Shown piece after piece: positions 28,292 through 37,154 of a stretch of 64,000 nucleotides of DNA. The notes below the pieces were generated by a model that worked only from the letters and a program-made list of their open reading frames with translations, had not been told where the DNA came from and made no database searches. Source of the stretch: Bacteroidales bacterium (GTDB lineage: Bacteria > Bacteroidota > Bacteroidia > Bacteroidales > WCHB1-69). The DNA is taken from the NCBI GenBank assembly GCA_017554325.1, contig JAFZIP010000020.1, positions 24,538 to 88,537 on the forward strand, read 5' to 3'. Made by a program: the position numbers and the translations under genes. How positions within the stretch are numbered: position 1 is the first letter of the stretch; every line of letters begins with the position of its first letter.

Positions 28292-29329
28292 TCATTCCTT
28301 CGGAATCTCATGATTGAACAGGGCTTTGACCATTTTGGCTTCTGCGCCTTCGGAATAGATTTCCTCATCGGGGGCGGGCTTGAGTTTGATGATAATGGCG
28401 TCATTGCCGGCATCCTCCACTGGCGTGTAATCCACAATGGCATCGGAGGCGGCAATCACACTCGGGGCAATCTTGGTAAACACCGTAAAATCAGCCCACT
28501 GAGCCACTTCATCCAACGATTCGTCAAAGAGAATCTGCTTTCCGTTGCGTAAGACAGCAGCTGTTTTATCTCCTTTCTTCAAAAAATAAGCGATGATATC
28601 CTGGTTGAGTTTCTGACCTTGCCCCTTGATGTACAAATAAACATACGTCTTCAAAACACGCTGGTCCTTATACTCAACAGTGGAACGGATTTTCCCTTTT
28701 GAATCATAGAAATCCCAGCTGCCAACTCGCTGACCTTTCAGATAGTTACCGGTGGAGGAGACCACATTTTTCGGATAATATGCAGTGCTCTTGCCATTCA
28801 ACTTGCCATCCAAGTAATTCTGTTCCAAGCTGACTGCCCCGTCAATATAGTAGGTTTTATAGAGACCACTCAGTTTACCATTCAGGTAATTCCGTTCTTC
28901 CAAAAGGATTCCCGATTCGGCAGAGAAGACTTTCCACTCGCCAGTGCGCTTACCCATGGCATAATGCTCAATGGCAATCAGTGTGTCCGTATTGGAATAG
29001 TAACGCCACTCGCCATCCTTGAGTTGGTCTATGAACATGCCTTCGGATGCTTTGTGCTCATTATCGTGATACATCACAGTTTTCACCTTGTGTACGCCTT
29101 GGATGAACTCAGTGGTGCTTTTCAACTTGCCATTGGAATGATAGTATTTGAAGGTCCCGTATGGCACATTGTCCTTGAATTGGCCTTCATAGACCATTTT
29201 GCCATCTTCCATCTTCTTCCACACCCCTTGTTTGTTTCCTTTGGCATCTGTCCTGTTTAGCACAGCATCATTTTGGGCAAATAGTGAGAGCGAAACCAGA
29301 CTGAGCAGTATCAAGATAAATTTTCTCAT
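28292..29329 (-). CDS. secreted MORN-repeat (YwqK-like) protein
   Basis: 345 residues with a signal peptide (MRKFILILLSLVSLSLFAQ). Residues ~25-245 are a run of about nine variants of the motif G-x-W/Y-x3-Y/F-x5-K/G-x-L/I, for example GTFKYYHSNGKLK, GEWRYYSNTDTLIA and GSWDFYDSKGKIR. These repeats are often annotated as YwqK family antitoxin, a name without functional support here. The C-terminal ~95 residues are unrelated. Such proteins are common in Bacteroidota envelopes with unknown roles. The start is set by the signal peptide. Confidence 0.8.
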   Translation of the reverse strand: MRKFILILLSLVSLSLFAQNDAVLNRTDAKGNKQGVWKKMEDGKMVYEGQFKDNVPYGTFKYYHSNGKLKSTTEFIQGVHKVKTVMYHDNEHKASEGMFIDQLKDGEWRYYSNTDTLIAIEHYAMGKRTGEWKVFSAESGILLEERNYLNGKLSGLYKTYYIDGAVSLEQNYLDGKLNGKSTAYYPKNVVSSTGNYLKGQRVGSWDFYDSKGKIRSTVEYKDQRVLKTYVYLYIKGQGQKLNQDIIAYFLKKGDKTAAVLRNGKQILFDESLDEVAQWADFTVFTKIAPSVIAASDAIVDYTPVEDAGNDAIIIKLKPAPDEEIYSEGAEAKMVKALFNHEIPKE

Positions 29330-29433
29330 TTTTATAAAATTTAAACACCTGTCTATTAACGAAAAAGAATCGGTAAAATTGCGCAAACAGAGCCACAATA
29401 TCCGATTGCAAACAGTAGCACATTTTGCAGCCG

Positions 29434-29441
29434 CAAATATA
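29434..29441 (-). promoter_or_regulatory. candidate -7 element of the MORN-repeat gene
   Basis: Minus strand TATATTTG, about 105 bases before the ATG; CTG rather than TTG stands at the 19-base spacing. Confidence 0.35.
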
Positions 29442-29534
29442 CAAAAACATCACAGCCGGACAGACCAACTGTGATGTAATTTTGCACTGATAAAATATAA
29501 ATCCCGAATAAGATTTCGGGTTATGCATTGATTC

Positions 29535-30344
29535 CTATTTTTGAGGATTGCCAGCGTTCTGATGTTTGGGGCAATCTTTCTCCACATTGCCGTGGGGACA
29601 CTTGTGCTGACCCTCTGCATGGCCTTGGCATTTATGCTCGCCATTGGCGGCACCTTGGCACTTGTGCTCACCAGCAGCTTGGCCTTGACATTTGTGCTGG
29701 CCGTCAGCATGACCTTGGCATTTATGCTCACCTTCAGCATGTTGGCACTTGTGCTCGCCGGCAGCTTGGCCTTGACATTTGTGTTCGCCGTTTGCGCCCT
29801 GGCATTTGTGCTGACCGTCAGCATGACCTTGGCATTTATGTTCTCCCTCAGCATGTTGGCACTTGTGCTCACCAGCAGCCTGTCCTTGGCATTTATGCTC
29901 GCCATTGGCGGCACCTTGGCACTTGTGCTCGCCTGCGGCTTGGCCCTGGCATTTGTGCTGGGCATCACCATGTCCCTGACATTTGTGTTCGCCCTCTTTG
30001 GCGGCATGGCCGCAGGTACCACTGTTCTTGCAACATGCGGGCAGTTTCTCGCGGGCTGCGGGATCAGCCTTCACGGCATCAGCATCATAACCCATTTTGC
30101 TGATTTCTTTGCGCAAAATGTCGGGGTTTGTCTTTTTGGCATCGTAATTGATCGTAATTTTCGCCGTATTGGCATCGTACGTGTAATCTTTCACACCCTT
30201 GAAGAACGGAACATTCTCTTTGAAACGATCCGTGCATTTCTGGCATTTGAGGGAAGCGTTGGTTTGGATGGTAACGCTTTGCATTTGTGCGTATGCACTC
30301 AAGGTTACTACGGCCATCAAGGCCATCAGAATAAGTTTTTTCAT
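29535..30344 (-). CDS. periplasmic HMA-domain protein with 14 His-Lys-Cys repeats
   Basis: 269 residues. A signal peptide (cleavage after AYAQ, ~residue 20) is followed by a heavy-metal-associated domain, residues ~22-90, with the metal motif CQKC (C34, C37). A short cysteine-rich link (ACCKNSGTCGH) leads into residues ~117-255: 14 units of 9-10 residues around HKCQ (the last HKCP), such as GEHKCQGQAA and DGQHKCQGHA. Each unit offers at least one His and one Cys, so the tail could hold many soft metal ions. The upstream TonB receptor and the HMA domain point to Cu, Zn or a similar metal; which one is not known. It has its own -7 element. Confidence 0.88.
   Translation of the reverse strand: MKKLILMALMAVVTLSAYAQMQSVTIQTNASLKCQKCTDRFKENVPFFKGVKDYTYDANTAKITINYDAKKTNPDILRKEISKMGYDADAVKADPAAREKLPACCKNSGTCGHAAKEGEHKCQGHGDAQHKCQGQAAGEHKCQGAANGEHKCQGQAAGEHKCQHAEGEHKCQGHADGQHKCQGANGEHKCQGQAAGEHKCQHAEGEHKCQGHADGQHKCQGQAAGEHKCQGAANGEHKCQGHAEGQHKCPHGNVEKDCPKHQNAGNPQK
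29580..29996 (-). repeat. tandem DNA repeat encoding the HKC units
   Basis: About 14 copies of a 27-30 base unit whose core reads CACAAGTGCCAAGG or CATAAATGCCAAGG on the coding strand. Synonymous differences between copies show the protein motif is kept while the DNA drifts, although blocks of several units are duplicated together. Confidence 0.85.
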
Positions 30345-30428
30345 TTTTACTGTTTTATTAATTATTGATTTTTTGATTCAAAAAAAACGTTGCAACAGAC
30401 TGTCAATCTGTTCAAAAGTTAAAGCCGG

Positions 30429-30436
30429 CAAAGATA
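30429..30436 (-). promoter_or_regulatory. candidate -7 element of the HMA-repeat gene
   Basis: Minus strand TATCTTTG, 85 bases before the ATG and 30 bases after the TonB receptor stop; -33 element not clear. Confidence 0.45.
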
Positions 30437-30465
30437 CATTTTTTTCAACAAATCCGTAACATCCC

Positions 30466-32763
30466 CTATTTCAAGACACAACGGACACCCAGATACCCCA
30501 TTATTCCTGTAATCGGAGCATACACCACCGTGGCGTCGAAATTTTCACCGAAGGGGTTCTGCGCATCCACAATAGGATTGGATTGTTTGTAGTTAAGCAG
30601 ATTCTCGGCACCCACATAGATTTCCCATCTGCGGAATTTCTTGGTTATCTGGGCATTAAGAATACAATAGGCAGGAGCATATTCCGGAAGCGAACTGGCG
30701 GAATTAGCGGACATGTCGGGCAGTGGCTGCGGACCGTTCACCTGCAACGTGACATTGAATTTCCACTTGTCGTATTTTGTGCTGTAGTTGAGATTGACGA
30801 GTGCTTTGTGCGGGCTCATCAAATCCTTCTGCCGCATCACACCCTGACGCATATAGCGCACGTCATTGTAACGGTAGGCCAGCAATACCTCAAAGCGTTT
30901 CAACGGCCAAAGGGTCAATTCGAACTGCGCGGAATGGGAGCGCGACCGGTTTCCGTAACCATTGAAATCGCCGTTCAGAGCATAATAGTGTATTTCGTGA
31001 ACGTTCTGATCCAAATCCACGATCATCTGCTGCTGAAAATGCGTGTAGAAATAATCGACTGCCACAGAAGCCTTTCCTCCCGGCATGTCAAACTGATACA
31101 CCATGCTTGCCCCGACATTCCAAGCCTCCTCGGGCTTCGGGTGACCGTCGAAACAGATGCTGCGGGAAGAAAACAGCAACGACTGGTTCTCCGTGAAGAA
31201 ATGGGCATTGCGATAGCCCTTGCCCGCCGAAGCACGCACGGACAAGTCTTTGGTGGCCTGCCATTTGAGGTGCACGCGCGGGGTCCAGAAGAGTTGGTTG
31301 ATACTTTCCCAGTTAGTGGATTCTGTTTTGTCGCGAACCATATTGTAATCCAGGCGCATTCCGGCCATTACCACCAATTTCGGATCGATGATGTAAGCAT
31401 ACTCGGCAAAGACACCGGGAATCAGATCATGATGGTGAGGCCTGTTGTAATCATATACATTAAGTTGGCTTCCACTGTGAAAATACTCATTCAAACAGTC
31501 GAACTGCAGACTGCCTCCCGCCGTCAACTTATGGCGCTCATCACTTCCAAATTTATTGGAATACAGCACATTCGCATAAACACTTTGCTGATTCCCATGA
31601 TAATCCTTATTCTGCCCATATTGCGAGTTAAGCCAATGTCCCGTATAGGAAACAATCGTCCCGATGCTCTCGTGTTCGCCGTTCAGCAGGAAGCCGTTCT
31701 TGGTGATGACATCCAGCCGCTTGTTGTCGGCCGTGAACCCATACGGCGCATTGTCCATAAGATACGGGCTGTTCGGTTTGAAGGCCATCTGTCCGCCAAA
31801 GCGGTTGTCCCACACAAAACCGACCATCGAGCGACCTTCCACCTTGGGAGATTTATAATCCCAGCGGTTCATCACATTGACCTGACGGCTGCGCGGCACA
31901 TCCATGAAGCCGTCCTTGTTCATATCCATCTTCGCAAACTGGTCAGCCAGGAAAATCAGGAAATTGGTACTCGCCTTATCCTTTTTACCGACAGGAATGC
32001 GCGTATTCATGGCAAGCTCTCCTTTGCCCATCGAGTTGGCATAAAAGTTCATGAAGAAACGTTCCAGATTTGTTTCCGGTTTTTTGTAATCGACATTGAT
32101 TTGCCCAGTGATGGCTTCAAAACCATTCACCACGGAAGAGGTACCTTTCGACAGGCTGATGGATTCCATCCACGAGCCGGGCACGAAGCCGAGACCGAAT
32201 TGATGGGCCAGAAGTCGGATGAATGGGACATTCTCCAACAGAATCTGAGAATAGACGCCAGCAAGTCCGAGCATGGAGATTTGGCGGGCGCCGCTCACCG
32301 CGTCAGGGAATTCCGAATCGATGGCCACACTGCTTTCGAAGCTCTCGGCGAGGTTGCAGCACGCGGCACGGCGCAGTCCCTGCTGGGTGATGACCGTGGT
32401 GAGAATAGGCTGCGTGGAAATGAAAGAGCCGTCGCGGCCCACCACACTGACCTCCGCCAAGGAGTGCGCATGGGACAGGAAGATGGTAACGTCGTTTTGA
32501 GTGGGTGTAATCCACATGGTATCCGGTTGATAAGTCGGAAATGAGACCACCAAAGAATCGGACTTGGCGCGGGGCAAAGAGAATTCGCCATTGGGATCAG
32601 AGTGCGTGCCCACAGCGGTGTGCAGCCACTGCAAAGCCGCCGAAGGAACTGCCATGGTATCGCCTTGCTCATTGATTTCCAGCACACGGCCCCGCAAGGT
32701 CTGCGCTCCCGAAAAACCACATATCAATGCAAATATCAAAAAAAACAGAAATCTTTTTTCCAT
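30466..32763 (-). CDS. TonB-dependent outer-membrane receptor, probable metal or metallophore uptake
   Basis: 765 residues: signal peptide (to FSGAQ), a carboxypeptidase-regulatory-like domain (TLRGRVLEINEQGD... to ~residue 95), a plug domain (ISMLGLAGVYSQILLENVPF, GTSSVVNGFEAITGQINV), then a ~550-residue 22-strand barrel rich in aromatic strand ends. Receptors with this plug pattern commonly lie next to HMA-domain proteins in Bacteroidota, as here (HMA gene 121 bases downstream). No SusD partner follows, so glycan import is unlikely. The ligand is inferred only from context. Confidence 0.88.
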   Translation of the reverse strand: MEKRFLFFLIFALICGFSGAQTLRGRVLEINEQGDTMAVPSAALQWLHTAVGTHSDPNGEFSLPRAKSDSLVVSFPTYQPDTMWITPTQNDVTIFLSHAHSLAEVSVVGRDGSFISTQPILTTVITQQGLRRAACCNLAESFESSVAIDSEFPDAVSGARQISMLGLAGVYSQILLENVPFIRLLAHQFGLGFVPGSWMESISLSKGTSSVVNGFEAITGQINVDYKKPETNLERFFMNFYANSMGKGELAMNTRIPVGKKDKASTNFLIFLADQFAKMDMNKDGFMDVPRSRQVNVMNRWDYKSPKVEGRSMVGFVWDNRFGGQMAFKPNSPYLMDNAPYGFTADNKRLDVITKNGFLLNGEHESIGTIVSYTGHWLNSQYGQNKDYHGNQQSVYANVLYSNKFGSDERHKLTAGGSLQFDCLNEYFHSGSQLNVYDYNRPHHHDLIPGVFAEYAYIIDPKLVVMAGMRLDYNMVRDKTESTNWESINQLFWTPRVHLKWQATKDLSVRASAGKGYRNAHFFTENQSLLFSSRSICFDGHPKPEEAWNVGASMVYQFDMPGGKASVAVDYFYTHFQQQMIVDLDQNVHEIHYYALNGDFNGYGNRSRSHSAQFELTLWPLKRFEVLLAYRYNDVRYMRQGVMRQKDLMSPHKALVNLNYSTKYDKWKFNVTLQVNGPQPLPDMSANSASSLPEYAPAYCILNAQITKKFRRWEIYVGAENLLNYKQSNPIVDAQNPFGENFDATVVYAPITGIMGYLGVRCVLK

Positions 32764-32796
32764 ATTTCTAATTCACCTATTTTACCTCTTGTTTCC

Positions 32797-32820
32797 AGAG
32801 ACGCACGGTCGTGCGTCTCT
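32797..32820. repeat. palindrome, RAGAGACG family, at the acyl-CoA ligase stop
   Basis: Arms AGAGACGCACG and CGTGCGTCTCT around GT. The TAG stop of the acyl-CoA ligase (32819-32821) is formed by its right edge. A few period-9 units (TTCACCTAT, TTTACCTCT) lie just before it. Confidence 0.85.
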
Positions 32821-34612
32821 ACTCCTCTTTCTTGTCGTAATTATAAATTTCGCGGCAAAGGGCATCGTATTTCTGATAAATCACCTTGCGTTTCAGCTTC
32901 ATCGTCTGCGACAGTTCCTCCCCGATATTCCAGGTATCAGGCACGATTCGAAAACGCTTGATCTGCTCGTGATCGGCCAATGTCTTGTTCACTTTGTCCA
33001 CCTCCTTGTTCATCAGCGCGACAAATTCGGGATGAGCTATGAAATTGGCACGGGATGTTGGAACGGAGATTTTGTGTTTGTTGAAATAATTCTCAAAATT
33101 CTCAAATGAAGGCACGATAATGGCAGAAGCAAATTTCTCATTCTCACCAATGACCATCACATTGTCAATGTATTCAGATTCATGCAACTTGCTTTCCACC
33201 ACTTGCGGTGCAACATATTTGCCTAAAGAGAGCTTGAAAATCTCCTTCTTGCGGTCTGTGATTTTCAAATAGCGGCCGTCCACCAGCGTGCCGATATCGC
33301 CGGTATGGAACCAGCCATCTTCATCTATCACCTCTTTGGTATAGGCTTCGTCTTTGTAATAGCCTTTCATGAGACAGGGACCTTTGGTCAGAATTTCGCC
33401 ATCCTCGGCCAGCTTGAACTCTACCCCGCGCAGGATCTCACCCACGCAGCCAATCTGGATGCTGTGCCCCCTGGGATTGTTGACGGCAATCACGGGAGAT
33501 GTTTCTGTGAGGCCATAGCCCTCGTAAACTCGGATTTTGGCCGCCACAAACAGACGGATCACCTTTTCGGGAATGCTGGAGCCGCCTGAGACGACGGTCA
33601 TCTCGTGCCCGCCCAACGCCTCGCGCCACTTGCTGTACACCAGCTTGTCGGCGATGTTGTACTTGAGCAGGTAGAGCGGTCGCTCGCAATAGTAATCGAA
33701 CTTTGTCCCGAAGCGGAACGCCCAGTAGTAAATATGTTTTTTGAGACCTTTGAGATTCTTGCCAGACGCGTAAAGCTTGTCATACATCATTTCAAACACA
33801 CGGGGCACTGCACAGAAGCCGTCGGCGTGCATATCCTTCATATCCTGAGCGATGGTAGCCAAGCTGCCCGCGTAATAGTGACTCACGCCCATATACTGGT
33901 AGTGGTAGTTCACGATGCGTTCATAAACATGACACAACGGCAGGAAACTCAACATCTTACTACGATAATCCAGCAGTTGGAGATCCTCCACGATGGGCAG
34001 GAAGTTGTTGCACATGTTACCATGTGACAACATCACACCTTTGGATTTGCCCGTGGTGCCGGAGGTGTAGATGATGGTGGAAATGTCGTCCGTTGAGATG
34101 GTGCGTTTGTTTTCCTCAATCACGGGAGCCCACTTCTCGCGGTTCTGCTTGCCCAACTCCACCAGCTCTTCCAGCGAAGGCACCCCATCCACTTTGTCCA
34201 CACCATACATCAAAGGATGCTGCTCAATATCCGGAATCACGGGAGCCACCCTTTTGTAGATGGATTCGATGCCGAAGACTATGCATTTGCAGTCGCAGTG
34301 GTTGAGGATATAACGATACTCTTCGGGATTCAGGGTCGGATAGACCGGAACGTGCACCATGCCTGCCAGCATAATACCCATGTCCAGGAAATTCCAAGCC
34401 GGTCGGTTGCGCATGATGGTGGCAATCTTATCGCCCTTCTGGAAACCGAGTTCGAGAAACGCGGAGGCGAAATTGTGCGCATAGTCCACATATTCCGGAA
34501 TGCTGTAGGTTACCCAACCTTTTCCGTCTTCCGTGCGTTTGGCAAAGAAATCCGGCTTCTCGTATTTTTCTGAAATAACATCTAAAATATCAAATAGTCT
34601 CGTAGGTCTCAT
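32819..34612 (-). CDS. long-chain acyl-CoA synthetase (AMP-forming)
   Basis: 597 residues. The AMP-binding motif IIYTSGTTGKSKGVMLSH, the YGLTETSPV motif, and TGDIG...KITDRKKEIFKLS hinge are present, as in bacterial FadD15-like enzymes. It activates free fatty acids with ATP and CoA for phospholipid use or degradation, at the inner face of the membrane. It ends within a palindromic repeat. The GT2 gene lies 17 bases upstream on the same strand, so they may be co-transcribed. Confidence 0.92.
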   Translation of the reverse strand: MRPTRLFDILDVISEKYEKPDFFAKRTEDGKGWVTYSIPEYVDYAHNFASAFLELGFQKGDKIATIMRNRPAWNFLDMGIMLAGMVHVPVYPTLNPEEYRYILNHCDCKCIVFGIESIYKRVAPVIPDIEQHPLMYGVDKVDGVPSLEELVELGKQNREKWAPVIEENKRTISTDDISTIIYTSGTTGKSKGVMLSHGNMCNNFLPIVEDLQLLDYRSKMLSFLPLCHVYERIVNYHYQYMGVSHYYAGSLATIAQDMKDMHADGFCAVPRVFEMMYDKLYASGKNLKGLKKHIYYWAFRFGTKFDYYCERPLYLLKYNIADKLVYSKWREALGGHEMTVVSGGSSIPEKVIRLFVAAKIRVYEGYGLTETSPVIAVNNPRGHSIQIGCVGEILRGVEFKLAEDGEILTKGPCLMKGYYKDEAYTKEVIDEDGWFHTGDIGTLVDGRYLKITDRKKEIFKLSLGKYVAPQVVESKLHESEYIDNVMVIGENEKFASAIIVPSFENFENYFNKHKISVPTSRANFIAHPEFVALMNKEVDKVNKTLADHEQIKRFRIVPDTWNIGEELSQTMKLKRKVIYQKYDALCREIYNYDKKEE

Positions 34613-34629
34613 AGGCGAATTATTTCTTG

Positions 34630-35583
34630 TTACTCGATCATATCAGAAATCAGATACTTATTGCGATCTGAGCCGTTGCGGGCGATAAGTTCGCCGAGGA
34701 ATCCGGCCAGGAACAACATGAATCCGAGCACCATGGCCAGCATGGCAATGCCAAACAGCGGCTGATCCATCACCTGGCGGTAAGGCAAACCATGTGCCTG
34801 GTGTACCAGTTTCGCGATGAGCAACCAGATGGCACACACGAAACCAACTAAAAAGGCCATACTGCCCCAAACACCGAAGGCGTGCATCGGCTTCTTGCCG
34901 AACTTGGTCATGAACATAATCGTCAGCAAATCCAGGTATCCGTTCACGAAGCGGTCCAGGCCAAACTTGGTGACACCATATTTGCGTTTCTGGTGAACGA
35001 CCACCTTCTCGCCAATCTTGCTAAAACCGGCCCATTTGGCAATCACAGGGATGTAGCGGTGCATTTCGCTATAAACCTCTATGGATTTCACCACATCCTT
35101 GCGATAAGCCTTCAGACCGCAGTTGAAATCGTGCAGATAGATGCCCGACATCTTGCGCGTGGTCCAATTGAAGAACTTCGACGGAATGTTTTTGGCCAAT
35201 TTGGAATCGTAACGCACTTTTTTCCAACCGGATACCAAGTCATAATCCTCTTCGGTAATCATTCTGTACAGTTCAGGAATCTCATCAGGGCTGTCCTGCA
35301 GGTCGGCATCCATGGTGATGACCACGTCGCCTTGGCAAGCCTCAAAGCCGGTGTTCAATGCCGCCGACTTCCCGTAGTTGCGACGGAAGCGAATACCTTT
35401 GATATTCTCGTTCTCCGCATGCAGCGATTCTACAATCTGCCAGGACTTGTCAGTGGAGCCGTCGTCCACCATCAGCACCTCGTAGGTGTACTGATGCTCA
35501 TCCATGACACGTTTGATCCACGCAGCCAACTCGGGCAGCGACTCTTCTTCGTTGTAAAGGGGAACTATTACGGATATATTCAT
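34630..35583 (-). CDS. family 2 glycosyltransferase with membrane anchor (DPM1/GtrB-like)
   Basis: 317 residues. The GT-A part has SVIVPLYNEEESLPEL, the MVDDGSTD nucleotide site and DADLQDSPDEIP metal site; two C-terminal membrane segments (about residues 233-255 and 270-292) match the GtrB/ArnC class, which makes polyprenyl-phosphate sugars. These donors feed GT-C enzymes such as the one suggested at 1964-3850. DUF4199 is encoded directly upstream, an arrangement I have seen in Bacteroidota but cannot explain. Confidence 0.88.
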   Translation of the reverse strand: MNISVIVPLYNEEESLPELAAWIKRVMDEHQYTYEVLMVDDGSTDKSWQIVESLHAENENIKGIRFRRNYGKSAALNTGFEACQGDVVITMDADLQDSPDEIPELYRMITEEDYDLVSGWKKVRYDSKLAKNIPSKFFNWTTRKMSGIYLHDFNCGLKAYRKDVVKSIEVYSEMHRYIPVIAKWAGFSKIGEKVVVHQKRKYGVTKFGLDRFVNGYLDLLTIMFMTKFGKKPMHAFGVWGSMAFLVGFVCAIWLLIAKLVHQAHGLPYRQVMDQPLFGIAMLAMVLGFMLFLAGFLGELIARNGSDRNKYLISDMIE

Positions 35584-35602
35584 AAGATTTGGGGTTTAAT
35601 TC

Positions 35603-35718
35603 TAGGTGAAAAGGGTTAATGGGGGTAAAGGGGGTAAAGGGGGTAAATGAGGAGAGTTTAGAGTTTTGAGTTTTGAGTTTTGAGTTTTGAACTTTGAATT
35701 CTCAATTCTCAATTCTCA
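35603..35718. repeat. period-9 array followed by heptad array
   Basis: Left part: TAGGTGAAA, GGGGTAAAG, GGGGTAAAG, GGGGTAAAT (35603-35648). Right part (35656-35718): GTTTAGA, four GTTTTGA, ACTTTGA, three ATTCTCA. The right end forms the last codons and TGA stop of the DUF4199 gene. Confidence 0.85.
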
Positions 35719-36605
35719 ATTCCCTCTGCTCTTTGTTCTATCGGGTTCTTGGAGCGGTAGTGGTACATGGCCACGAAGATGCCGAAGAACATGCCGTAGA
35801 GCAGATTCATCATGGCACTGATGCCGGCGTAGCGGCCAGGTTTGTCATAATGCGGCACGCGCGACTTGTTCTGCTCGAAACGGATGTCTGCCGGATTAAT
35901 AGCATTGAGTTGAGTGCAGGTTTGCTGGACCGTCTGCTGCACACTCGGTGTGGAGGGTTGGTTTTCGTTCTGCGCCACATACAGGGCCAGCGTCTCCACC
36001 AGCACGCGCCGGGAGTAGGCCGGGAAATTCGACAACTGATATTGGTGGACCGTATCGGCTGAGCGACGCGCCAACAGTTTCTCTTCATAGAAGTGCACAA
36101 TCATGTCCGTGCCACGGTGGATATCCGCACGCACTGTGTCGGTCAGCGTGTCCGACTGGCACACTTTCGCCTCTTGTTCCGCCATGATGACACGCACGGT
36201 GTCCAGATAAGCGTTCAGCTCCTGATCTGTGATTGTGTCTCGCTCAATCACTGCCCTGTAGTTGGTCAGCGCAGACTCGTACTTTTTGTCCAGCCCTTGC
36301 GGGTCGATGACGGCATAATGCACCATGTCATAGCCAAAAAAGAGCACGGAGCCGGTGATCGAGATGATGAGACAACCTAAAAAGGCCTTGGCAAACGAAA
36401 GTCTGTCGGGGTATTTCTCCTTTAGTTCCTTGACGCCGGTGTACAGAATCAGCACGTAGGCGATGATGAGGGCGAGGTCGAACATCTTCGCGCCTTCAAA
36501 CTCCACGTTGCGGGCGAACATCTTCACCACCTCGAAAAGAGCCAGCATCACGCCAAGCACCACGCCCCACTTCAGGCATGAGAACCAGGGTTTGTTATCT
36601 TTCAT
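35709..36605 (-). CDS. DUF4199 family membrane protein
   Basis: 298 residues with four membrane segments (about residues 10-28, 40-58, 72-92 and 265-285) and a ~160-residue soluble region between the third and fourth. The N-terminal LKWGVVLGVML and the final helix pair fit DUF4199, a Bacteroidota family of unknown function. The soluble insert is longer than I expect for the family, which is usually ~170-180 residues overall, and contains many acidic and Thr/Asp residues. Its stop codon lies in heptad-repeat DNA. Confidence 0.7.
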   Translation of the reverse strand: MKDNKPWFSCLKWGVVLGVMLALFEVVKMFARNVEFEGAKMFDLALIIAYVLILYTGVKELKEKYPDRLSFAKAFLGCLIISITGSVLFFGYDMVHYAVIDPQGLDKKYESALTNYRAVIERDTITDQELNAYLDTVRVIMAEQEAKVCQSDTLTDTVRADIHRGTDMIVHFYEEKLLARRSADTVHQYQLSNFPAYSRRVLVETLALYVAQNENQPSTPSVQQTVQQTCTQLNAINPADIRFEQNKSRVPHYDKPGRYAGISAMMNLLYGMFFGIFVAMYHYRSKNPIEQRAEGIEN

Positions 36606-36617
36606 CTTTGCAAAGGT

Positions 36618-37031
36618 CTATTTTTCCTCCGGATTGCAGCAGAACTCAGTCAGCACGCTGCAGGTGGACTTCGGGTGGGCGAAACCGATCATCAGGCCTT
36701 CCGCACCACCGCGCGGAGTCTTGTCGATGAGGCGAACTTCCTTCTCTGCCAGCTCGTTCAATGCTTCTGCAGTGTCAGGGACGGCAAAAGCCAGGTGATG
36801 GATGCCTTCGCCACGGTTCTCGATGAACTTGGCAATGGTGCTGTCAGGAGACGTTGGCTCCAACAGTTCTATTTTAGTCTGCCCCACCTTGAAAAAGGCG
36901 GTTTTCACTTTCTGGTCGGCCACTTCCTCAATGTTGTAGCATTTCAGCCCCAAAACTTTTTCATAGTAAGGGATTGCAGTTTCCAAGCTTTTCACGGCGA
37001 TGCCGAGATGTTCAATGTGCGTAATGTTCAT
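36618..37031 (-). CDS. mce: methylmalonyl-CoA epimerase
   Basis: 137 residues, the family length. Two beta-alpha-beta-beta-beta units of the VOC fold are visible with metal ligands: His in HIEHLGIAV, His in GIHHLAFAV, and the Glu residues in ELLEPT and LTEF. It interconverts (R)- and (S)-methylmalonyl-CoA in the succinate-propionate pathway, a central fermentation route in Bacteroidales. The mutase and decarboxylase genes are not in this window. Confidence 0.93.
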   Translation of the reverse strand: MNITHIEHLGIAVKSLETAIPYYEKVLGLKCYNIEEVADQKVKTAFFKVGQTKIELLEPTSPDSTIAKFIENRGEGIHHLAFAVPDTAEALNELAEKEVRLIDKTPRGGAEGLMIGFAHPKSTCSVLTEFCCNPEEK

Positions 37032-37032
37032 A

Positions 37033-37088
37033 GTTAATAGATAATAGTTTATAGTTTATAGATTATAGAATATAGTTTATAAATTATC
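37033..37088. repeat. heptad array, 8 units (GTTTATA type)
   Basis: GTTAATA, GATAATA, GTTTATA x2, GATTATA, GAATATA, GTTTATA, AATTATC, upstream of mce. A looser TTCATAGT repeat continues to about 37148. Confidence 0.85.
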
Positions 37089-37154
37089 GATGCTAATTGT
37101 ATCCATATAGTTCATAGTCATCGTTCATAGTTCATCGTCATAGTTCACCAGTCT

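Noticed and set aside
29541..30368. Long plus-strand frame opposite the HKC-repeat gene, with regular hydrophobic repeats
   Set aside because: It is the antisense of a codon-biased tandem repeat; the minus strand has the signal peptide, HMA domain and a -7 element.
30583..32544. 653-codon plus-strand frame
   Set aside because: Antisense shadow of the TonB receptor, with no domain features of its own.
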